Assembly (NCBI GenBank): GCA_029262675.1
Contig: JAJCYW010000021.1
Span: 194,146-258,145 of the forward strand
Length of the DNA: 64,000 nucleotides
Reading direction: 5' to 3'
From: Chloroflexota bacterium
Lineage (GTDB): Bacteria > Chloroflexota > Dehalococcoidia > DSTF01 > RBG-16-68-14
Shown: positions 25,259 through 33,334 of the stretch, piece by piece
Position numbering within the stretch: position 1 is the first letter of the stretch
Layout of the letters: each line of letters begins with the position of its first letter
Position numbers and translations under genes: made by a program
The notes under the pieces: model-generated
The model's database searches: none
What the model was told of the DNA's origin: nothing
The model's input: the letters and a program-made list of their open reading frames with translations, nothing else

Positions 25259-28200
25259 ATGACGACCGGCGACCGCCTGCGCAACTACATGGATAACCGC
25301 CAGTTCAATACTGGCGACCTGCGTTCATTCATTGTCAACAACTGGGCCGTCCTGCTCGTGGTCGCGATCGTGATCCTGGCGGCAAGCCTCAGACTCTGGG
25401 ACTTGGGCGAGCGCGCCATCCACCACGACGAGAGCATCCACATCAAGTTCTCCTGGGACATCACACAAGGCACGGAGTACGTTCACGACCCCGTCTACCA
25501 CGGCCCGCTGCAGTACTACGGCACGGCCGCGACATTCGTCGTCTTCGGCGACAACGACTACACGTCGCGGCTGCTGCCTGCCCTGCTCGGCGTCGCGCTG
25601 GTCGCGCTGCCGTTCATGCTGCGGCGGCAGATCGGGACATTAGGCGCGATCCTGGCGTCTGGCCTGCTAGCGGTCTCCCCCGCCCTAATCTACTTCAGCC
25701 GTTTCGCGCGGAACGATGTGTACGTGGCGTTCTTCACGCTGGCAATCGTCATTTGCATCTGGCGATACCTGACTGACCGCAAGGACGGCTGGCTAATCGC
25801 GATCGCGCCGATGCTGGCGCTCAGCTTCGCGGCCAAGGAGGTCTCGTCGATCATCTTCGCGATCCTCCTGCTCTTCCTGAACATTCTCGTCGCGATGGAG
25901 CTGGTAGCGCGGCTGCGCGCCTCCCGGAAGCTGGACGGCGTGCAGTCGGCGCTGGCCTACGCCGTGCTGCTGCCGACGGCCTGGCTGGTGATGGCGCTCT
26001 GGTCCATCCTCCCCGCCGTCCGCAAGTGGTTCGAAGACGAAGAGATGCCGGCCGCTGGGCCGCCGCTTATCATCTTTGGTACGCTGACCGCGGCACAATT
26101 CGCGGCTGGCATCCAGGCGCTGCCCTTCATCGATAACAACGGCTACATGGGCGAGGGCAACGTGATGCGCTGGACGGTGCTGATCCTCATACTGGGCGGC
26201 GCCTACGTCGGGCTGCTCTGGAAGTGGCGCACGTGGCTGGCGGCGGGTCTGCTCTTCTACGCTGTCTTCGTCGTGCTCTTTACGAGCTTCTTCACCAATA
26301 TGGAGGGCTTCTGGACCGGCATCTGGGGTTCGATGGACTACTGGCTGGACCAGCAGGATGTGCAGCGCGGCAGCCAGCCCGACTACTACTATTTCATGCT
26401 GTTGCCCGTCTACGAGTTCCTGCCGCTGGTGTTCGGACTGGGCGGCGCTCTCTACTACGCATTCAAGGGCAAGATGGAGGAGCGCCTTCTCGCAGGCGCC
26501 GCCTTGCTGCTGATCACGGTCCTGAGTGTGATGCCCGACAGCGTGGCGCTCATCGGCGACTACCGGATTCAAGTCGCCTTCGTCGTCGCAATCGGCACTG
26601 TACTGATGCTTTCGATGGACGGATTCACGAAGTTCCTCCTGTTCTGGGTGCTGTCCGTCCTCTTCGGGCTAACACTAGCCGGCGAGAAGATGCCGTGGCT
26701 AACGGTGCATATTGCCTTGCCGATGGCGCTGCTAGCCGCCAAGATCCTGGACGACATCTTCTCATCCGTTAGCCTGCCCAAGGCAGACGGCGAAGGCGGC
26801 GGCATCCTCGGTGGCGTCGCCATCACGGAACACCCGTTGGCATTGTTCGCTGGGGCGGGCGTGCTCGGCGGCGGCGCCGCGCTGATCTTCCAATTCGCGG
26901 GGCCGGCCTCCGCGCTCTCTGTCATCGCCTGGCTGCTCTCGCTGGCCGCCGCCGGCCTTCTTCTGTGGACACGCAACCGGGTCTCCTGGCAGGCGGCAGG
27001 CCAAACGGCCGCCACCGCGCTGTTCGCGGCGCTGCTGGTCTTCACCATCCGCACCGGAGGCATCGCAGCGTTCGACCAGGGCGACCCCAACGAGGTGCCG
27101 CCGGAGCTCCTCATCTACGCCCAAGGGTCGCCGGCCCTCGGACTGCTGGCCGACAACATCGACGACGTCGCGCAGCAGAGCGGGCTTGGTGAGAACATCA
27201 AGATCGTGATCGATAACAGCGGTAACATCTGGCCCTGGCCGTGGTACCTACGCGACTACAAGAACGTGGAGTACAACAACTTCGAGAACGACTACCAAGT
27301 GCCGTCCGGCAGCGTCGTCCTGGTCGGCACCGGCAACCAGGCCAAGATCCAGCCCTATCTGGACCAGTTCCACGAAGGCATTCCTTACGTACACATGTGG
27401 TGGGCCCCGGAGCGCTACAAGGAGCTGGACACAAACGACTTCCTGGGAGATGCGCTCTCCGGCGGGTACCTGGACACCTGGCGCACCTACCTGATCGACC
27501 GTGAGGTTAACGACACATCGTCTACACCCAACATGATTGCCTTCTTCCCAAAGGAGTTCAGCGTCGACGTACCGCCCGTTCCGCAGAACCCTAACGCGGC
27601 CACGGCGCTGCTCGTGACCGATCTTACGCTGATCGGAGGGCCCGGCACAGAACCCGGACGGTTCTCTCAGCCCGCCGACCTGGCGCTGGACGCGGCCGGG
27701 AACCTCTACGTCGCGGACACGCTCAACCAGCGCATTCAACGCATCGCGCCGGACGGCACGGCCGAGACGGTGGGCGAGTCGGGTACGGACCCGGGCCAGT
27801 TCTACGACCCCGGCAGCGACGAGTTCTCGCCGGACGGCCCGTGGGGCGTCGCTGTCGGCGACGACGGCAGCATCTATGTGGCGGATACGTGGAACCACCG
27901 CATCCAGAAGTTCGCCGCCGACCTTAGCCTGATCGAGCAGTGGGAGGTCACAGGGTTCTTCGGTCCCCGCGACGTGGCGATCGACGCCAACGGCGACCTG
28001 CTGATCGCCGACACGGGAAACAAACGCGTCTCGATCTACACGACGGGCGGCGAGCTCGACCGCGTCTTCGGCGGCCCGGGCAACGGCCCGAGCCAGTTCA
28101 GCGAGCCGGTCGGCATCGGCATCGCGCCGAACGGCGACGTCTACATCGCCGACTTCTGGAACCAGCGCATCCAGCACTTCAACAGCGAGATGCTCTACAT

Positions 28201-28495
28201 CGGCGACATCGAGGTGCCGTCTTGGGGAAGCCAGGGCGTGACGGATCGCGCTTACGTTGCGCCCCTGGCTGACGGCCGGGTCCTGGCCACCGACCCGGCG
28301 CATGGCCGCATCGTCGTCTTCGATGCTGAGGGCGAAGAGGAGGCCGCCTGGAGCCTACCCTCGGGAGCAGGTCTGTCGCGTCCCGTCGGTATCGTCTGGG
28401 ACGGCGGAGATAACGTCTACGTTTCGGACGGCCTCAACTCACGCGTGGTGCGGATACCGCTCGCCGCACTACTGCCCCAGCCAGAGCTTCAATAG
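25259..28495 (+). CDS. TIGR03663 (Agl23-like) membrane protein fused to an NHL propeller
   Basis: The N-terminal 640 residues are a GT-C/PMT-like multi-span protein with the first-loop motif RAIHHDESIHI, where the acidic residue is the likely catalytic or metal-binding site, and VYHGPLQYY. TIGR03663 members are described as flippase-associated proteins. Residues about 640-790 are a soluble domain. Residues about 793-1068 form NHL repeats of a beta-propeller: GGPGTEPGRFSQPADLALD, NLYVADTLNQRIQRI, SIYVADTWNHRIQKF and more. The propeller probably faces outside and may bind glycan or protein. The ATG at 25259 has GGAG upstream; it is in one transcript with the DUF2298 gene. Confidence 0.88.
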   Translation: MTTGDRLRNYMDNRQFNTGDLRSFIVNNWAVLLVVAIVILAASLRLWDLGERAIHHDESIHIKFSWDITQGTEYVHDPVYHGPLQYYGTAATFVVFGDNDYTSRLLPALLGVALVALPFMLRRQIGTLGAILASGLLAVSPALIYFSRFARNDVYVAFFTLAIVICIWRYLTDRKDGWLIAIAPMLALSFAAKEVSSIIFAILLLFLNILVAMELVARLRASRKLDGVQSALAYAVLLPTAWLVMALWSILPAVRKWFEDEEMPAAGPPLIIFGTLTAAQFAAGIQALPFIDNNGYMGEGNVMRWTVLILILGGAYVGLLWKWRTWLAAGLLFYAVFVVLFTSFFTNMEGFWTGIWGSMDYWLDQQDVQRGSQPDYYYFMLLPVYEFLPLVFGLGGALYYAFKGKMEERLLAGAALLLITVLSVMPDSVALIGDYRIQVAFVVAIGTVLMLSMDGFTKFLLFWVLSVLFGLTLAGEKMPWLTVHIALPMALLAAKILDDIFSSVSLPKADGEGGGILGGVAITEHPLALFAGAGVLGGGAALIFQFAGPASALSVIAWLLSLAAAGLLLWTRNRVSWQAAGQTAATALFAALLVFTIRTGGIAAFDQGDPNEVPPELLIYAQGSPALGLLADNIDDVAQQSGLGENIKIVIDNSGNIWPWPWYLRDYKNVEYNNFENDYQVPSGSVVLVGTGNQAKIQPYLDQFHEGIPYVHMWWAPERYKELDTNDFLGDALSGGYLDTWRTYLIDREVNDTSSTPNMIAFFPKEFSVDVPPVPQNPNAATALLVTDLTLIGGPGTEPGRFSQPADLALDAAGNLYVADTLNQRIQRIAPDGTAETVGESGTDPGQFYDPGSDEFSPDGPWGVAVGDDGSIYVADTWNHRIQKFAADLSLIEQWEVTGFFGPRDVAIDANGDLLIADTGNKRVSIYTTGGELDRVFGGPGNGPSQFSEPVGIGIAPNGDVYIADFWNQRIQHFNSEMLYIGDIEVPSWGSQGVTDRAYVAPLADGRVLATDPAHGRIVVFDAEGEEEAAWSLPSGAGLSRPVGIVWDGGDNVYVSDGLNSRVVRIPLAALLPQPELQ

Positions 28496-28528
28496 GTGCC
28501 ACAGCTCATGGCTGCGGAACACCCCAAA

Positions 28529-28558
28529 TTGCCGTCACTCCCCTGCTCGGCCTAGAAT
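28529..28558 (+). promoter_or_regulatory. promoter of galU
   Basis: TTGCCG (28529-28534), 18 bases and TAGAAT (28553-28558), 40 bases before the galU ATG. Confidence 0.55.
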
Positions 28559-28598
28559 GGTCTAATCGCATGACTGCGCCTAGTGGAGCCCCGTCCCG

Positions 28599-29468
28599 AT
28601 GAGTGTACACAAGGCTGTGATCCTCGCCGCTGGCTACGGCACGCGGCTGCTTCCGGCGACGAAGGCCCAACCTAAGGAGACGCTGCCCCTCGTCGATACG
28701 CCCATCATCCAGTACACGGTGGAGGAAGCGGCGGCGTCCGGGCTCGATGAAGTGATCATCGTCACGTCGCGCGGTAAGCGCGCCGTGGAAGACCACTTCG
28801 ACCGTAGTATCGAGATCGAGCAGGCGCTGGAGTCCAAGGGCAACGTGGAGGGCGCGACCGCCCTGCGGCGCATCAGCGAACTGGCCAACATCGTCTACGT
28901 ACGACAGCAGGAGCAGAAGGGCATCGGCGACGCGGTCCTGACCGTACGCAGGCTGGTCGGCGACGAGCCGTTCGTCCTCTTCTTCCCTGACGACGTGATC
29001 GTCGGCGAACAGCCGGCCGCGCGGCAGCTCATCGACACCTTCGAGGCGCACGGCGGCTCCGTGATCGCGGTGCAAGAGGTACCGGATTCCGAGATCGAGA
29101 GCTACGGCATCGTGGACGGCGATGCCGTGGCCGACCGCGTCGTACAAGTACGCGGGCTGGTGGAGAAGCCAAAGCTTGCGGAAGCGCCGAGCAACCTCGC
29201 CATCGTCGGGCGCTATGTGCTGACGCCGGAGATCTTCGCCGTCATCGAACGGACGCCGCCGGGCAAGGGCGGTGAGATTCAGATTACGGACGCCTTGGCG
29301 CTCCTGCTGCAGGAGCAGCCGATGTTCGCGCTCCAATTTGAGGGCACGCGCTACGATACGGGCCGGCCGCTGGGCCTGCTCACCGCGTCGATTGACCTGG
29401 CGCTGCAGCGGCCGGACCTCGGACCAGAGCTACGCGCCTACCTTGCAGGGCTGAGAGCGGAGACCTAG
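28599..29468 (+). CDS. galU: UTP--glucose-1-phosphate uridylyltransferase
   Basis: GalU makes UDP-glucose from UTP and glucose-1-phosphate for polysaccharide and glycolipid synthesis. The 289-residue protein begins KAVILAAGYGTRLLPATKAQPKE, the nucleotide-binding loop with the GalU-specific spacing, followed by DTPIIQYTVEEA, FPDDV (metal site) and VEKPK. Length and order of motifs fit bacterial GalU rather than RmlA. It follows the two giant membrane proteins and is 2 bases from the next gene. Confidence 0.95.
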   Translation: MSVHKAVILAAGYGTRLLPATKAQPKETLPLVDTPIIQYTVEEAAASGLDEVIIVTSRGKRAVEDHFDRSIEIEQALESKGNVEGATALRRISELANIVYVRQQEQKGIGDAVLTVRRLVGDEPFVLFFPDDVIVGEQPAARQLIDTFEAHGGSVIAVQEVPDSEIESYGIVDGDAVADRVVQVRGLVEKPKLAEAPSNLAIVGRYVLTPEIFAVIERTPPGKGGEIQITDALALLLQEQPMFALQFEGTRYDTGRPLGLLTASIDLALQRPDLGPELRAYLAGLRAET

Positions 29469-29470
29469 CG

Positions 29471-30796
29471 ATGCGCATTCTCTCGCTGGGCGTACCGTTG
29501 CCAGGAGCGCCTGTCGACAACCACACCTTCGCCAACGCACCGACGCTGTTCGACTACGACGCCGTCGTCGCCGACCCGCGCGCGCTGTCGGGGCTGATCG
29601 AGGAGACCGTGAGCGGCGACGCGGAGCACCAGACGCGAGCCGGTGAGCGTGTCGTGAACGGCTCATCGGGCAACGACGCCGTCGGCTTGGCCGACCTGCT
29701 GCGCAGCCGCCGCGACGAAGCGCAGCGGCTGCTAGACCGCGGCGGACTTGTCGTGTGCTTTGCGCAACCAAACGCCGTCCACCAGGGTGTGGCCGGCTTC
29801 TCCGGCTGCGACCGCTACTGCTGGCTTCCCGCGCCCGAAAGCCTCCACTACGGCGAGCCACTGCTGAGGCGGGGCAGCGGGAGCGAGATCATCGTGTTAG
29901 AGCACGACCATCCGTTTGGACCGTTCATGGAAGCGATGCGCACGAAGCTCACCTACCACGCCTACTACGACGAGACAGCTCCGGGGTTCGCCGGTGCGGC
30001 GAACGTCATCGCCCGTAGCGCGGGCGGCGCTGCCGTGGCCGTTCAATTGAAAGTTGCCCAGGGAAGCGTGGTCTTCCTGCCGCCGCCCGCCCGTCCGCCC
30101 ACCAGCGAGGCGCGCTACGCGTTTTCCAATGCACTGCAGGACGCAATCCGTCACGCCCTCAACGTTGCCTCACGGTCGGCCGCGCCGGCCTGGGTCGCGG
30201 AGTACGACCTGCCGGGCCTGAGCGAACGGATCGCCGGCCGCGACGCCGCGAAGGCGACGGCGGAACAGGCCAACGCCGAACTTCTCGAGCAGGAGGAGCG
30301 CGTTCAGGAGTTGGACGCGTACCGCGCGCTGCTCTGGCAAGAAGGAGCGTACGGACTGGGACGGCCCGTACGCGACGCGCTCGCGTTGATAGGTTTCCGC
30401 GTGGCGCCACCTGACGCCGACGCGCCGGCGCAGCTCCATCTGGAGAAATCGGGGTCCGGCCGGCGGGTCGCCCTGCTGGAAGTGGAGGCCGGCATCGGCG
30501 CGGCGGGGATGGCGGCCCATTATCGACTACGGCGGCGGCTTGAAGAGGCAATCGCGGCGGGCCATCCGAAGCGCGGCCTGCTAATCATCAACGGCCACCG
30601 GACGGTCGCGCCGGCCGATCGGCCGCCGCAGTACGACGACGCGCTACGCATCGCCGCTGAGAGTCTGCGCTATTGCGTCGCTACGACGGAGCAGCTCTTC
30701 CACGCCGTACGCGCGGAGATGAGCAGCGACGAGGTGACGGTGGCTGCCTTCCGTGAGCGTCTACTGACGACGGAAGGCGTTCTGCAAGAGGACTGA
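29471..30796 (+). CDS. hypothetical protein with possible PD-(D/E)xK nuclease-like C-terminus
   Basis: I cannot name this 441-residue protein. The N-terminal 240 residues read like an alpha/beta domain with a flexible-hinge region (VVCFAQPNAVHQG, then SGCDRYCWLPAPESLHYG). A short Glu-rich helix follows (about 265-290). The C-terminal 130 residues match the strand order of restriction-endonuclease-like folds seen in large conserved proteins with an EVEG...KGLLIGNH pattern: RRVALLEVEAG, a helix, then KRGLLIINGHR and a final CVATTEQLF. The Glu-Val-Glu would stand for the E-x-K part, but the lysine is missing, so it may be inactive. It is translationally close to galU. Confidence 0.7.
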   Translation: MRILSLGVPLPGAPVDNHTFANAPTLFDYDAVVADPRALSGLIEETVSGDAEHQTRAGERVVNGSSGNDAVGLADLLRSRRDEAQRLLDRGGLVVCFAQPNAVHQGVAGFSGCDRYCWLPAPESLHYGEPLLRRGSGSEIIVLEHDHPFGPFMEAMRTKLTYHAYYDETAPGFAGAANVIARSAGGAAVAVQLKVAQGSVVFLPPPARPPTSEARYAFSNALQDAIRHALNVASRSAAPAWVAEYDLPGLSERIAGRDAAKATAEQANAELLEQEERVQELDAYRALLWQEGAYGLGRPVRDALALIGFRVAPPDADAPAQLHLEKSGSGRRVALLEVEAGIGAAGMAAHYRLRRRLEEAIAAGHPKRGLLIINGHRTVAPADRPPQYDDALRIAAESLRYCVATTEQLFHAVRAEMSSDEVTVAAFRERLLTTEGVLQED

Positions 30797-30851
30797 ATCG
30801 GCGAGCGCGGCGGCACGTGCCGGGCGCGCGTCGCGGCAAGGAGGCACACGT

Positions 30852-31643
30852 ATGACAACCGCTCCCTGGGCACTGATCCTCGGCGCGTCCAGCGGCTTTG
30901 GTGAAGCGACGTCGCTGGAGCTGGCGCGCTCTGGTTACAACATCTTCGGCGTGCATCTGGACTTGCGTAAGACGCTGCCAAACGCGGAACGCATCCAGGA
31001 AGAGATCCGTGCGCAGGGGCAAAAGGCCGTCTTCTTCAACGTCAACGCCGCCGACGCAGGGAAACGCGCGACCGTAATCGACACCATCGCCGAGCGCCTC
31101 GCTCCGGGCGGCGAAACCGTGCGCGTGCTGCTCCATTCGCTGGCGTTCGGTACGCTGCTGCCGTTCATCGCAGACGACCCCAAGAAGGCGATCAGCCAGA
31201 AGCAGATCGATATGACCGTCGACGTCATGGCGCACAGCCTGGTCTACTGGACGCAGGCCCTGGCCGCGCGCGGGCTGCTGGGCCAGGGCGGCCGCATCTT
31301 CGCAATGACCAGCTCCGGCTCCACGCGCGTGATCCAGTCCTACGGTGCCGTCTCGGCTGCCAAAGCAGCTTTGGAGTCGCACATCCGCCAACTCGCCTTC
31401 GAGCTGGCGCCGCTCGGCGTCACGGCGAACGCAATCCGCGCCGGCGTCACGGACACGCCCGCCCTCCAGCGCATCCCAGGCGGGCCCGAGCTCCTGGCGC
31501 GGGCCAAGGACGCGAACCCGTCCGGCCGCTCGACCGCGACGGAAGACATCGCCAAGGCGATCGCGGCGCTCGCCGACGAACGCCTCTACTGGATGACGGG
31601 CAACGTCCTCGGCATCGACGGCGGCGAGGAGCTAACCGCCTAG
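30852..31643 (+). CDS. short-chain dehydrogenase, enoyl-ACP reductase (FabI/FabL)-like
   Basis: The 263-residue protein has the NAD(P)-binding LGASSGFGEA and the active site Tyr164-x6-Lys171 (SYGAVSAAK). Normal SDR enzymes have Tyr-x3-Lys; the six-residue spacing is the mark of FabI/FabL enoyl-ACP reductases, which reduce the double bond in the last step of each fatty-acid elongation cycle. The end, GNVLGIDGGEEL, is also FabL-like. A role in fatty-acid synthesis is therefore likely but a related reductase cannot be excluded. AAGGAGG precedes the ATG. Confidence 0.82.
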   Translation: MTTAPWALILGASSGFGEATSLELARSGYNIFGVHLDLRKTLPNAERIQEEIRAQGQKAVFFNVNAADAGKRATVIDTIAERLAPGGETVRVLLHSLAFGTLLPFIADDPKKAISQKQIDMTVDVMAHSLVYWTQALAARGLLGQGGRIFAMTSSGSTRVIQSYGAVSAAKAALESHIRQLAFELAPLGVTANAIRAGVTDTPALQRIPGGPELLARAKDANPSGRSTATEDIAKAIAALADERLYWMTGNVLGIDGGEELTA

Positions 31644-31644
31644 G

Positions 31645-31786
31645 GGTGTCGCTCCGCTGCGCTACGCGACACCTTCGAGTTACTTCGTAACTCGTGCCCG
31701 CACGGTTCATCGGCTACGGGGCGTCACTCTGCAACGCTTTCGGGTTGCTGCGCAACTGACCGTCTCTTCGTTACGCTCCGAGACGG
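31645..31786 (+). repeat. array of four consecutive perfect hairpins
   Basis: Four stems follow one another directly downstream of the reductase gene: 31645-31652 with 31666-31673, 31676-31683 with 31687-31694, 31744-31748 with 31752-31756, and 31760-31766 with 31780-31786. Each has a different sequence and no T-tract follows. They may act as terminators or as stabilising 3' ends. Confidence 0.7.
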
Positions 31787-31855
31787 CGGCGAATTGCAGG
31801 ACAACTCGCGCGTGGGTGCTTCCATTAGGCGCTTCGCATAGCCTTGGAGGATGCG

Positions 31856-32648
31856 ATGTCGAGAGACCGGGCGGCCACCCTGGCCATGCTGCGACGCGTC
31901 GTCGAACGCGCTCGCAGTTTCAAGGGCTGGGTCTTCGGCGACCTCAGCATCCGCCATCTGGATCCCCCACCGCCTTGGGTCTACGAAGAAGAGGTGCGCG
32001 AACGAGCCAGTGGCCGCAGCTGTGCAATCGATATGGGCACCGGGCCCGGCGAACGGCTGGCGGATCTTCGCGAGCACCTGCCGGATCGGCTTGTCGCCAG
32101 GGAGGAGTGGCCACAAAACGCGCCGCGTGCCCACGCACGACTGGCGCCTCTGGGAGTCGACGTCCTCCACTGCCGGAGCGTACAGATGCCGTTCGCGGAC
32201 GATGCATTCGATCTAATACTCAATCGCCACGAAGAGCTTGAGCCGGTCGAGATAGCGCGCGTGTTGCAGCCCGGCGGCCTCTTGATCACACAGCAGGTGG
32301 GCAACGATAACTGGCGGGAGCTGCGCCGCCGCTTCCCTCGCATGACCGACTGGGGCGACATCCACGGAGCGTACGTGCGCGGACTGACGGAGGCCGCTCT
32401 CGGCCTGGTGAGCGACCTATCGTATGACTTACAGGGTAGCGTTCCCGTCGCTGAGCGAACTCGTCTTCATGCTGACCGTCGCGCCATGGACGATACCCGA
32501 CTTCGACATCGATCGTGACCTCGACGCGCTGCTGGCGGTCGAACGAGACTGCCGGACGGACGAAGGACTGGTACTGACGGAGAGCCGCTACTTGATCGTG
32601 GTGGAGAAGCCGGTGCGCCACCGGCGGGTCGCGGTGGATCCGGTTTGA
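31856..32648 (+). pseudogene. SAM-dependent methyltransferase gene with a frameshift
   Basis: The first part (31856-32518 frame) has the SAM-binding AIDMGTGPGERL, the RSVQMPFADDAFDLILNRHE post-I region and VLQPGGLLITQQVG, the pattern of a class I methyltransferase. Its expected C-terminal part, SELVFMLTVAPWTIPDFDID through SRYLIVVEKP, lies in the next frame (32424-32648). Skipping one base near 32426-32430 joins the two smoothly. Either the gene is broken or the sequence has a one-base error. The ATG at 31856 has GGAGG 5 bases upstream. Substrate unknown. Confidence 0.8.
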
Positions 32649-32743
32649 CACCGACGGCAGGGCTGCCTACACTGGCGAATGTGCTGACACGCCCGCCCGC
32701 CAGGACATAAGGCGGCGGATTCATCGACACGGAGTTCGCTCTC

Positions 32744-32950
32744 ATGGCAGAACGCTCGCACTTCTACGGCCTGATCATCTGCGCCGTCACAATCCTCACG
32801 GCCATCACGTTTCTCGGCGCTGTCATGCGCCGCAGCTACTGGGCGCTCGCGCTCCCCGTCACGGGCGGCTTTCTGGGCGCGCTCTACGTCGCGTTCTGGA
32901 TCGGACGGGCGCTGATCGCAACGCCAATCGAGCCGCCGGCAGATGACTAG
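32744..32950 (+). CDS. small membrane protein
   Basis: A 68-residue protein with two membrane segments (about residues 8-27 and 33-57) and an acidic end (PPADD). It has an ATG start with a modest GGAG upstream. No family is recognised. It is the last rightward gene before a hairpin-rich gap and the convergent glycosyltransferase operon. Confidence 0.6.
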   Translation: MAERSHFYGLIICAVTILTAITFLGAVMRRSYWALALPVTGGFLGALYVAFWIGRALIATPIEPPADD

Positions 32951-32954
32951 GTCT

Positions 32955-32983
32955 GCTGTCCAAAGCCTTCGGCCTTGGACAGC
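32955..32983. terminator. long hairpin, probable terminator without T-tract
   Basis: GCTGTCC pairs with GGACAGC and the inner parts also pair, giving a nearly perfect 29-nt palindrome around a TTC loop, located 4 bases after the stop of the small membrane protein. Confidence 0.55.
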
Positions 32984-32989
32984 TGTGTC

Positions 32990-33019
32990 GCCAATCGAGG
33001 CCTGACGGCCTCAATTGGC
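32990..33019. terminator. second long hairpin in the convergent gap
   Basis: GCCAATCGAGGCC pairs with GGCCTCAATTGGC with a single mismatch and a TGAC loop. With the preceding hairpin it forms a double barrier between convergent operons. Confidence 0.5.
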
Positions 33020-33110
33020 CGGCTTGGCCGCTGCCGGTTCGTCGCCTCTTTCTAGCTTCGTCTCGTAACGCACACCGACTAACCTCTCACTTTCTGCGCG
33101 CCGTTTCCCC

Positions 33111-33223
33111 GGCCACGCCTAGGTGTCTTCGCGTGGCCTAACGGCCCCGCAAAGACCTGCAGAATCCTCGAGTCCTGGCGGCCTCTCGCATTTTGCGCGT
33201 CATTGCCCCAGGCAAAATCCGCC
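33111..33223. repeat. further inverted repeats in the 32951-33334 gap
   Basis: GGCCACGC (33111-33118) pairs with GCGTGGCC (33131-33138). A larger structure pairs GGCGG (33177-33181) with CCGCC (33219-33223) and ATTTTGC (33190-33196) with GCAAAAT (33212-33218). The 384-bp gap otherwise holds no gene I can support. Confidence 0.5.
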
Positions 33224-33334
33224 AATCTGCGCGCTGTCCATAACCAGGTGACCTGAGTTTCCCGCGCCCGCGAGTGTGGCGCGATCCGAGGTTCGCTACG
33301 CCTGAATGACGCCGCGGCGCCGCGCACGTAGCGC

